Shown here: positions 7,534 to 14,647 of the stretch, in pieces
Numbering within the stretch: position 1 is the stretch's first letter
How the letters are laid out: every line of letters begins with the position of its first letter
Assembly (NCBI RefSeq): GCF_006337165.1
Contig: NZ_CP040896.1
Coordinates: 4,526,001 to 4,590,000 of the forward strand
DNA: 64,000 bases
Source of the DNA: Hymenobacter jejuensis
GTDB lineage: Bacteria > Bacteroidota > Bacteroidia > Cytophagales > Hymenobacteraceae
Reading direction: 5' to 3'
Translations under genes and position numbers: made by a program
The notes under the pieces: model-generated
The model's database searches: none
Seen by the model: only the letters and a program-made list of their open reading frames with translations
What the model was told of the DNA's origin: nothing

Positions 7534-8265
7534 ATGGCTATTCTAGACAACCTCGCCAAAGCCGCGAAAGACTTCTTCATCGAAGACGACGCGCAGGGTC
7601 CGGCCAAGGCCGAAGCCGCCCGCCCGCTGCCCGGGGCGGCGCAACCGCCTTATACGCCTGCCGTGCCACCTACACCAGCAGGCGCCGGAACACCAGCCGC
7701 GCCCACAACGGTCACGCAAGCCGAGCAGCGCCACCTCGACCACATCCAGTCGCTGCTTGCCGGCGACGGCAAGGACTTCATGGCCTACACCAAAATGGTA
7801 AAAAGCATGTCGGCCAGCGGGCTGAGTGGCCCGGTGCTCTACCAGACGGCCTTCAACGCCTTCGCCGCCGTCACCGGCCTCGACCTGGCTACGCTGCTGG
7901 CTTCGGCCGAACAGTTTGAGCAAAAACTGGTGGCCGACCGCAACAAAGTGCTCGAACGCCACCGCGAAAAGATCGGCGAAATTCAGATTCCGAAGGCGCC
8001 GCCCGGCCCGATTGTGCAGTTGCTCCAACAAGAAAAGCAGCTGCAAGCCGACCTCGCCGACCTCACGCGCCAGCTAGAATTAAAGAGCCAACAACTCCTT
8101 GCGGCTCAACAACAACTGCAAGAGGAGCGCCAGAAAGCTGGGGCGGCCCTTGCCTCCTACGAGCTGGCCAACGCTACGGCCGCCACCGAATTGCAGGCCC
8201 ACCGGCAGGCCACGCAATCTTTCCTCGCCGGACCTACCTCACCCTTCACCTCTTCAACCAAATGA
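7534..8265 (+). CDS. Unknown coiled-coil protein, first gene of the ABC/OmpA cluster
   Basis: A 243-aa soluble protein with no signal peptide or membrane segment. Residues 20-60 are a Pro/Ala-rich linker; 65-130 are a helical region (SLLAGDGKDFMAYTKMVKSM...); 150-235 are a predicted coiled coil (QLLQQEKQLQADLADLTRQL and following). I do not recognise the family. The stop codon overlaps the next ATG by 4 nt (ATGA), so it is translationally coupled to the membrane protein downstream, and it probably acts with it at the inner face of the membrane. Function unknown. Confidence 0.8.
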   Translation: MAILDNLAKAAKDFFIEDDAQGPAKAEAARPLPGAAQPPYTPAVPPTPAGAGTPAAPTTVTQAEQRHLDHIQSLLAGDGKDFMAYTKMVKSMSASGLSGPVLYQTAFNAFAAVTGLDLATLLASAEQFEQKLVADRNKVLERHREKIGEIQIPKAPPGPIVQLLQQEKQLQADLADLTRQLELKSQQLLAAQQQLQEERQKAGAALASYELANATAATELQAHRQATQSFLAGPTSPFTSSTK

Positions 8266-9260
8266 CCCCGATGAACACTTTCCTTCCTCCTTCTCAAGAT
8301 GCCGGTTTGCCCAAGTGGCAAAAGCCGGAGAAAGCCGCCGGCTGGGTATTTCTGGCAGGTGCTGCTGCCACGAGCGTGTACTTCTGGGGCCAGATCGTGC
8401 CGTATCTGGTTGACATTGTGTTCGATACGGTGAAGCTGGGTATCGGGCTGGGAGCGTTGTTTGCGCTGTTCCTGCTGGTCACCAACAAGCGCATTAAAGC
8501 CGGGCTCTGGTACGCCGGGCAGCGCATCTTCCGCACCGCCTCTGGGATTTTTGTCAACACCGACCCGATCGGCATCATGGAAGACTACATCCGCAACACC
8601 GAGCAGGAAGCCCACAAAATGAACGCCGAAGTCGGCCACATCGAGGGCGCGCACCAGTTGGTAAAGCGCAAGATGAGCGCCAACAACGAGCAGATGCAGG
8701 AGTATCTCTCGCTGGCCAGCTCAGCCACCCGCCAGGGCGAAAAAGACGCCGCCGAATCGTACGCCTCGCGGGCCGCGCAGCTCCAGGAGTACAACCAGCG
8801 CCTGCAACCCATGCTCACCACCACGGCCAACGTGACCTTGGTCATGCGCCAGATCTTGAAAGCGGCCCTGCGCCAGATCGACGGCAGCAAGTTCAAAGTC
8901 AACCTACTGAAAGACGAGTACGAACTGGTGAAGCGCACTAGCTCGGGCATGCGGGCCGCCATGAACATCCTGCGCGGCGACCCCGACAAAAAGTACTTCT
9001 TCGACCTCGCCACCGACCGCGTGGCCCAGGACATGGCCCAGCAACTCGGCCAGATCAAGCAGGCCATGCGCTACTCGCAGGAGTTCGTGAAGGAAATGGA
9101 CATCCAGAACGGCGTGATGAGCGAGAAAGGCCAGCGCCTGCTCGAGAAATACCAGAAAGGCGATTTCAACGCCATTCTCGACGAAAAGCCCATCAGCAAC
9201 CTCAACGCGGCCCAAACCCGCAAAGCCACCGACGATGCCTATTCTAGCCTCCTTGATTAG
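8262..9260 (+). CDS. Inner-membrane protein with PspA-like coiled coil
   Basis: A 332-aa protein with two membrane segments (about residues 26-45 and 56-75), then a long helical, Glu/Lys/Gln-rich cytoplasmic region. From about residue 98 (DPIGIMEDYIRNTEQE) the pattern, with paired helices and alanine-rich repeats such as GEKDAAESYASRAAQLQEY, resembles the layout of PspA/IM30 proteins, though I see no exact family motif. The ATG at 8262 overlaps the previous stop; an ATG at 8271 is equally possible. It lies in a run of co-oriented genes with an OmpA-fused binding protein and an ABC transporter, which suggests an envelope role. Function unproven. Confidence 0.75.
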   Translation: MTPMNTFLPPSQDAGLPKWQKPEKAAGWVFLAGAAATSVYFWGQIVPYLVDIVFDTVKLGIGLGALFALFLLVTNKRIKAGLWYAGQRIFRTASGIFVNTDPIGIMEDYIRNTEQEAHKMNAEVGHIEGAHQLVKRKMSANNEQMQEYLSLASSATRQGEKDAAESYASRAAQLQEYNQRLQPMLTTTANVTLVMRQILKAALRQIDGSKFKVNLLKDEYELVKRTSSGMRAAMNILRGDPDKKYFFDLATDRVAQDMAQQLGQIKQAMRYSQEFVKEMDIQNGVMSEKGQRLLEKYQKGDFNAILDEKPISNLNAAQTRKATDDAYSSLLD

Positions 9261-9375
9261 TCTGCTGCTTGGCATAGGGCTGACTTGCCTCGCCTGCGAA
9301 GCCCCTGTTGCCCAGCCTACTTCCCCGCATGCTAAGCATGCCCAAGCAAGTCTCTCACCAACGTCGGTGAGCTGA
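9235..9375 (+). CDS. Possible 46-residue lipoprotein
   Basis: A small ORF whose ATG lies inside the end of the preceding gene (26-bp overlap, different frame). The product begins MPILASLISLLLGIGLTC, a hydrophobic signal-like stretch, then LAC (Cys21) as a possible lipidation site, and a short Pro/Ser/His-rich tail. A GCATGC inverted repeat and a CTCACC/GGTGAG hairpin (9354-9371) lie in its 3' part. The overlap fits translational coupling. It is short and unrecognised, so chance is a real alternative. Confidence 0.35.
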   Translation: MPILASLISLLLGIGLTCLACEAPVAQPTSPHAKHAQASLSPTSVS

Positions 9376-9446
9376 CCTACACCCAAAATCAACCTAAAAT
9401 TTCTGCGCCCAAACCGGCGCACCACTCTCCTTTTGCCCTTACTAAA

Positions 9447-11225
9447 ATGACAACCCGCGGTAAAATTGTAATTGGTGCCCTCATCGTGGCACTCCTTTAC
9501 TTCGGCATCAACAAGCTGGTTTCCAGCGGTGCCGTCTTCAAAAAAGCCGAAACCCAATCGGTGCTGCTCAACTCCATCGAACTGCCTACCGCTACGGGGG
9601 GCTCCCGCGCCAACATTGCGGTGCCGCTCGCGCCGCTGCCCGGCACCCAGCCCGCTGACAAGGGCACGCCTGTGGTGTGGGAAGTAATGGCCTGGAACTC
9701 GCAGATGGCCGGCATGCTGGCCAACGGCGGGCCGCGCACCACGGTGGGGTCGAGCATGGCCGCCAACGGAATTGACCTACAAATTGTGCGGCAGGATGAC
9801 GTGTCGAAAATGCAGGCCGATTTGGTCAAAAACGCCCTTGACCTGAAAAACAACCCGGAAACGCCGGGCCTGATTGTCAGCATCATGGGCGACGGACTGC
9901 CGGCTTTCTCGGCCGTGCAAGTGCAACTGCAAAAGGCCGGTACCGGCCTGCAAATCCTGCCTTACAGCTGCGGCAAATCCTTCGGCGAAGACAAGCTGAT
10001 GGGCCCCAAAGAATGGCTTGACCACCCGAAATCGGCGCTGGGCAAAACCATTGCCTGCTACCTGCGCGACGGCGACCAGAACATTGCCCTGAAATGGTGC
10101 GCCGACAACGGCTTGAAAGTCAACCCCGACGAAACCACCTATGACCCCGAAGCCGTCAACTTCATGGCGGCCAGCGACTTCCTGGTAGCCGCCGAAAAGT
10201 ACATTGTGGGCAAACCCGAGTCGCGCACCAAAGTGGTGAACGGCAAAAACACCGGCGTGAAAATCGATGTAGTCGCCGACGGCGTGGCCACCTGGACGCC
10301 CGGCGACGTGAACATTGCCAAGCAAAAAGGCGGCCTCGTGACCATCGTCTCGACCAAAGACTACTCCAACCAGATGCCCAACATCATGGTCACGACCAAG
10401 CGGTGGTATGATGCTCATCAGAAGGAAGTTACCGGCATCATGACGGCCATGGCCGTGGCCGGTGACCAGGTAAAATCGCACCCCGAAGCTTTGCAACGCG
10501 CCGCCGACATTTCGGCCGCCGTGTACGCCGACCAAGACAAGCCCGGTGCTTACTGGCTTAAGTACTACAAAGGCGTGAGCGAAACCGACCGCAACGGCGA
10601 AGTAGTGGAACTCGGTGGTAGTAAGGCCTTTAACTTCGCCGACAACCTGACCTTGTTCGGCCTCGACAACGGCGGCACCAACATCTACGCTTCCGTTTAT
10701 AAGACCTTCGGCGACGTGCAAAGCCGGTTGTACCCCAAAGAGCTGCCCAGTTACGTGCCCCTCGACGAAATGCTCGATCTGACGCCGCTACGCCAACTCC
10801 AGGAGCAGTACAAAGGCAAAGCCATCGCGCCGGCCGAAACGCAGAAGTTTGCCGCCGACGACGAGATCCGCCAGAGCGTGAGCAAGCGGGCCTGGAACAT
10901 CGAGTTTGAAACCGGCAAGAGCACGTTCACGGCCGAAACGCAGCGTCAGCTCAACCAACTATTTGACGATCTGGTAGTTGCGGGCCGCCTCAAAGTAGCC
11001 GTCCACGGCCACACCGACAACCAAGGCGATCCGCAGCGCAACCAGCAGCTTTCCGAAGACCGCGCCCTGGCCGTGGAGCACTGGCTGGAACAAAAAAGCG
11101 CCAGCGCCTTCCCCGCCGGCCGCGTGCAGGTGTACGCCCACGGCGCTACCGAACCCGTCGCCAGCAACGCCACGCCCGAAGGCCGGGCCCAAAACCGCCG
11201 CGTGGAGATTGTGCTGGGCAACTAA
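9447..11225 (+). CDS. Membrane-anchored substrate-binding/OmpA fusion protein
   Basis: A 592-aa protein. Residues 6-27 form one N-terminal membrane anchor (KIVIGALIVALLYFGINKLV). Residues about 75-450 look like a periplasmic solute-binding domain of the phosphate/NMT1-like type: AANGIDLQIVRQDD, DYSNQMPNIMVTTKRWYDAH and similar. Residues about 480-592 are an OmpA-like peptidoglycan-binding domain with GHTDNQGDPQRNQQLSEDRA and the closing NRRVEI. It would be held in the inner membrane and reach the cell wall, an unusual arrangement for a binding protein. Permease and ATPase genes follow directly. The ligand cannot be read; naming it a phosphate binder would rest only on distant resemblance. Confidence 0.8.
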   Translation: MTTRGKIVIGALIVALLYFGINKLVSSGAVFKKAETQSVLLNSIELPTATGGSRANIAVPLAPLPGTQPADKGTPVVWEVMAWNSQMAGMLANGGPRTTVGSSMAANGIDLQIVRQDDVSKMQADLVKNALDLKNNPETPGLIVSIMGDGLPAFSAVQVQLQKAGTGLQILPYSCGKSFGEDKLMGPKEWLDHPKSALGKTIACYLRDGDQNIALKWCADNGLKVNPDETTYDPEAVNFMAASDFLVAAEKYIVGKPESRTKVVNGKNTGVKIDVVADGVATWTPGDVNIAKQKGGLVTIVSTKDYSNQMPNIMVTTKRWYDAHQKEVTGIMTAMAVAGDQVKSHPEALQRAADISAAVYADQDKPGAYWLKYYKGVSETDRNGEVVELGGSKAFNFADNLTLFGLDNGGTNIYASVYKTFGDVQSRLYPKELPSYVPLDEMLDLTPLRQLQEQYKGKAIAPAETQKFAADDEIRQSVSKRAWNIEFETGKSTFTAETQRQLNQLFDDLVVAGRLKVAVHGHTDNQGDPQRNQQLSEDRALAVEHWLEQKSASAFPAGRVQVYAHGATEPVASNATPEGRAQNRRVEIVLGN

Positions 11226-11256
11226 AAACCAGCTTCTGACAAGGCAAAATAAAGTA

Positions 11257-11359
11257 CTGGCATCCTGAGCAAGGCGAAGGACCTTCTCACCGAAGAACAC
11301 CCCCCGTTTGCTGCCGAATGCGGCCGTGACAAGGTCCTTCGCTTCGCTCAGGATGCCAG
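11257..11359. repeat. Long inverted repeat (CATCCTGAGC...GAAGGACC type) acting as hairpin/terminator
   Basis: The 29-nt arms 11257-11285 and 11331-11359 are reverse complements at 27 of 29 positions (CTGGCATCCTGAGC... against ...GCTCAGGATGCCAG), with a 45-nt loop and a T-run after the right arm. Arms of this wording recur in many bacterial genomes as a dispersed hairpin repeat. Here it separates the binding-protein gene from the permease gene, so it may attenuate transcription within the cluster. Confidence 0.8.
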
Positions 11360-11389
11360 ATTTTTTCAGGTGTCTTTCCTCTATCGTCC

Positions 11390-12166
11390 ATGAAAGAACT
11401 ATTCTCCCCCAATGCCAATCCGCGCCGGCTGGTGTTTACCTCGATGGTGGCCGCGCAGGCAGTGGTGCTGCTCTTGCTGTGGCTGTTTTATCCGCTGCAA
11501 CTGTTCCCAAGTCTGGGCGATGTGTTTCGCTCCTTGGGCGATCTAATTAGCAGTCAAGGACTTATCCAGGAGTTGTGGGCCAGCATGACCACGGCCTTGC
11601 AATCCTTGGCCATTGCCACGGTGCTGGCGCTGCTGATCTCGTACCTGACGGCGTTGCCGTTCTTCCGGCCCATCGCCTACGCGGCCACCAAAATGCGCTA
11701 CCTCACGCTCACGGGCCTTACGTTTTTCATGGCCCTGATGGTGAGTTCGGGCCACGAGGTGAAGCTTTCGGTGCTCATTTTCGGCGCCACAGTGTACCTC
11801 GTGACGGGCATGACCAGCGTCATTCTGACCACCACGCAGGAAGAAATGGACCACGCTCGCACTCTGGGCATGAGCGAGTGGCGCAGCTTCTGGGAAGTGG
11901 TGGTGCTGGGCAAGCTCGACGAAATGCTGGAAGTCGTGCGCCAGAACTTTGCCATCATCTGGACCATGATCACGCTGGTCGAAACGCTTTATCAATCGGA
12001 AGGCGGCATCGGGCTCCTGCTCTACAAGCAAAACCGCTATCTGCACCTCGACGGCGTGGTGGCCATTCAGCTGGTGATTCTGGCCACGGGCGCTTTGCAG
12101 GATTATGTGTTTGTGCTCCTGCGCCGCGTGTTTTTTCCTTATTCCTCGCTGACCACGGCCAAGTAA
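11390..12166 (+). CDS. ABC transporter permease
   Basis: A 258-aa integral membrane protein with about six hydrophobic segments, and the cytoplasmic EAA loop typical of binding-protein-dependent permeases (EEMDHARTLGMSEWRSFWEV, then VVLGKLDEML). This is the SsuC/NitT/TauC-like class. A single permease gene suggests a homodimer. The ATPase gene starts 32 bp downstream, the OmpA-fused binding protein ends 164 bp upstream. Substrate unknown. Confidence 0.85.
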   Translation: MKELFSPNANPRRLVFTSMVAAQAVVLLLLWLFYPLQLFPSLGDVFRSLGDLISSQGLIQELWASMTTALQSLAIATVLALLISYLTALPFFRPIAYAATKMRYLTLTGLTFFMALMVSSGHEVKLSVLIFGATVYLVTGMTSVILTTTQEEMDHARTLGMSEWRSFWEVVVLGKLDEMLEVVRQNFAIIWTMITLVETLYQSEGGIGLLLYKQNRYLHLDGVVAIQLVILATGALQDYVFVLLRRVFFPYSSLTTAK

Positions 12167-12198
12167 TTGTCTCCACTTTTCAGGTTCCTTCCAAAGCC

Positions 12199-13023
12199 AT
12201 GACTCCTTATTTTTATAAAGAACCCGTCCTGACGCTGCACAACGTGTCGATGGAGTTCAACGGCGAGCTCATCCTGCGCGACATCGACGCCCAGGTGCTC
12301 GACGTGGTGCGGCCCAACATGAACCAGGGCCAGGTCGTGGGGTTCTACGGCCGCTCGGGCATTGGCAAATCGGTGCTGTGCCGCATCATGGCCGGCCTGG
12401 TGCAGCCCACGAAGGGCACCGTGCAAGTAGGTGTCGATCAAATACTTGTGCAGCCGGGCGCGGTGGGCTTCGTGCAGCAGCGCTACCCGTTGTTCAACCA
12501 CCGCACGCTCTTCGACAACCTGCTGGTGGCCGCCGAGCGCAAGTACAACCCCGACGAGGCCCGCCAGCAGGTCGAAACGTATCTGGAGCGCTTTTGCCTG
12601 GCGCCGCACCGCAAAAAGTACCCGGCCCACCTTTCCGGCGGCCAGCGCCAACGCGCCGCCATCGCCCAACAGCTCCTCTGCTCCGACCACCTGATTCTGC
12701 TCGACGAGCCGTTTTCGGGCCTCGACATCGCCATGATCGACGAAGTAAAAAAGATTATTGTGGAGGTGACCACCATGGACGAGCTCAACACGGTCATCAT
12801 CGTGTCCCACGACATCGTGACCACCACGGCCCTCGCCGACCGCCTCTGGCTGCTGGGCTACGAACGCGACGCGGCCGGTAACCCGCTGCCCGGCGCCACC
12901 ATCAACCAAGATCATCAGTACAACCTCGCCGAAATGGGCCTGGCCTGGCACCCGAACGTAGAGGCCGAACCGGAGTTTGCCCACTTCGTGGAGCATCTCA
13001 AAGACGAGATTCGCCACAGTTAA
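12199..13023 (+). CDS. ABC transporter ATP-binding protein
   Basis: A 274-aa ATPase driving the adjacent permease. Walker A GRSGIGKS (51-58), Q-loop Q93, signature LSGGQRQR (145-152), Walker B LILLDEP (165-171) and the H-loop VSHD are all present. The C-terminal ~50 residues (from about LLGYERDAAG) extend beyond the usual core. I start it at the ATG at 12199, since upstream codons in this frame overlap the permease gene and show no conserved sequence. Confidence 0.9.
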   Translation: MTPYFYKEPVLTLHNVSMEFNGELILRDIDAQVLDVVRPNMNQGQVVGFYGRSGIGKSVLCRIMAGLVQPTKGTVQVGVDQILVQPGAVGFVQQRYPLFNHRTLFDNLLVAAERKYNPDEARQQVETYLERFCLAPHRKKYPAHLSGGQRQRAAIAQQLLCSDHLILLDEPFSGLDIAMIDEVKKIIVEVTTMDELNTVIIVSHDIVTTTALADRLWLLGYERDAAGNPLPGATINQDHQYNLAEMGLAWHPNVEAEPEFAHFVEHLKDEIRHS

Positions 13024-13033
13024 GAAATTTTAA

Positions 13034-13110
13034 ATGTTGAATTTTGAATGCGGAAGGAACGCCACGCACTCCTGGGGTAACCCTCCCTTCTCCAACTCAA
13101 CCTTCAACAT
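13034..13110. repeat. AT-rich repeat-like spacer before the response regulator
   Basis: ATGTTGAATTTTGAATGC at 13034 onward and TTCAACATCTAACATT at 13103 onward are partly complementary (ATGTTGAA/TTCAACAT). A similar ATTTAAAATTCATAATTCAG string precedes tyrS (49608 on). Short 'attcaaaattc' strings of this sort are common low-complexity repeats in Bacteroidota spacers. Confidence 0.4.
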
Positions 13111-13127
13111 CTAACATTCCCCACACC

Positions 13128-14492
13128 ATGCCCACCGGTACGCTGCTCATCATCGACGAAGAAACCCGGCTGCGGCAGCTGCTGGCGCGGGTCTTGGAGC
13201 TGGAAGGCTACACGGTGCTGCAAGCCATCGACGGGCGGCGGGGGCTGGAAATCCTGGAGCAGCACGCCCAGGAAGTGCTCGTGGTGCTCTCCGATGTGCG
13301 CCTGCCCGACTCCAACGGCCTGGAGCTGTTGCCCAAGCTCAAGACCAAAGCCCCGGATGCAGAAGTAATTCTGATGACGGCCTACGGCACCATCCCCGAC
13401 GGCGTGCGGGCCATGAAGCACGGCGCTTTCGATTACCTGACCAAAGGCGACTCTGACGATCAGCTCCTGGTAATTGTAGAGCGAGCGGCCGAAAAAGCCC
13501 GCCTTCGCCACCGCGTGGCCGAACTAGAGCGCCAAGTGGGCCGCCTGCACAGCTTCGAATCGATGATTGGCAGTTCGCCGGCGTTGCGGCGGGCCCAGCG
13601 CCTGGGCGAGCAAGTGGCTCCCACCGACAGCACCGTGCTGCTGGAAGGCCCCACGGGCTCGGGCAAAGAACTGTTTGCCCAGGCCATTCACGAGGCGAGC
13701 CAGCGCCGCAGCAAGCCGTTTGTGGCCGTCAATTGCAGTGCTTTCCCCCGCGATTTGCTCGAATCGGAGCTGTTCGGCTACCGCAAAGGCGCCTTCACCG
13801 GGGCCATGGCCGACAAAAAAGGCCTGTTGGAAGAAGCCAACGGGGGCACACTGTTTCTGGATGAGATCGGGGAGCTGGAACTAAACGTACAGGCTAAGTT
13901 CTTGAGGGTGTTGGAGTTGCAGCAATTCACCAAGCTCGGCGACACCAAACCCATGGGCGTAAACGTGCGCTTGGTAGCGGCCACTAACCGCAACCTGCGA
14001 CAGGAAGCCGCCGAAAGCCGGTTTCGCCCCGATCTGTATTACCGCCTGTCGGTATTTACCATTCCGGTGCCCTCGCTTAAAGAGCGCGCAACTGACGTGC
14101 CCGTGCTGGCCAGCTACTTTCTGCAATATTTTGCGGCCAAGCTCAAGAAGCGTCTGCCCGGCCTCGACGACGAATGCCTGCGTCTGCTCCAGCAATACGA
14201 ATGGCCCGGCAACGTGCGCGAACTCAAAAATGTACTGGAGCGCGCCGCCATTCTGGCCCCCGGCGGCGAGCCGCTGGCGGCCGGCTTCCTGCCCGACGAG
14301 TTTCACGTATTGCCCCGCGCCGCCAGCCCCGACGCCGACCCCGACAGTGTGAGCCTGCGGGCCGTGGAAGCACGCCACATCCGGCAGGTGCTCCACGACG
14401 TGCAAGGCAACAAAACTGAAGCCGCCCGCCAGCTCGGCATCGGCCTAACGACGCTGTACCGCAAGCTACAGGAGTACGATCTGGCTGGTTGA
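13128..14492 (+). CDS. Sigma54-dependent response regulator (NtrC family)
   Basis: A 454-aa regulator. The receiver domain spans residues 1-120 with phosphoacceptor D56 (VLSDVRLPD) and the conserved Lys in DYLTKG. A central AAA+ domain (about 150-385) has Walker A GPTGSGKE and the sigma54-contacting GAFTGA loop. A Fis-type helix-turn-helix closes the protein (GNKTEAARQLGIGLTTLYRK). It should activate RpoN promoters when phosphorylated by the histidine kinase encoded next. I use the ATG at 13128; an in-frame TTG at 13044 would add 28 low-complexity residues. It is 104 bp after the ABC ATPase gene on the same strand, and I infer that it regulates the cluster. Confidence 0.93.
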   Translation: MPTGTLLIIDEETRLRQLLARVLELEGYTVLQAIDGRRGLEILEQHAQEVLVVLSDVRLPDSNGLELLPKLKTKAPDAEVILMTAYGTIPDGVRAMKHGAFDYLTKGDSDDQLLVIVERAAEKARLRHRVAELERQVGRLHSFESMIGSSPALRRAQRLGEQVAPTDSTVLLEGPTGSGKELFAQAIHEASQRRSKPFVAVNCSAFPRDLLESELFGYRKGAFTGAMADKKGLLEEANGGTLFLDEIGELELNVQAKFLRVLELQQFTKLGDTKPMGVNVRLVAATNRNLRQEAAESRFRPDLYYRLSVFTIPVPSLKERATDVPVLASYFLQYFAAKLKKRLPGLDDECLRLLQQYEWPGNVRELKNVLERAAILAPGGEPLAAGFLPDEFHVLPRAASPDADPDSVSLRAVEARHIRQVLHDVQGNKTEAARQLGIGLTTLYRKLQEYDLAG

Positions 14493-14521
14493 GCAACAAT
14501 TTGCAACCGCTTTACTAATAT

Positions 14522-14544
14522 AACTATTTGTATATCAAATACTT
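14522..14544. repeat. 23-bp palindrome family copy
   Basis: AACTATTTGT-ATA-TCAAATACTT: one of the best copies, with perfect TATTTG/CAAATA arms. It lies between the response regulator and histidine kinase genes. Confidence 0.65.
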
Positions 14545-14647
14545 AACTTATACACGCTGAAATTTCTAATCCTTGCCTGGCGCCGGTAAGCGGAGCAGGC
14601 GCTGCACCCTCCTTCTATTCGCCCTATTGGCCGCAAACGGCATTTTC

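Noticed and set aside
9777..10721. 314-codon antisense frame opposite the OmpA-fusion gene, and similar frames opposite accC, pnp and the kinase
   Set aside because: Compositions are those of mirror frames in GC-rich DNA (His/Val/Gly-rich, no motifs) and the sense genes have clear domains.
11575..12198. Long in-frame extension upstream of the ABC ATPase gene
   Set aside because: It overlaps the permease gene in another frame, reads as Arg/His/Gly-rich nonsense typical of a shadow frame, and ABC homology begins only at 12199.
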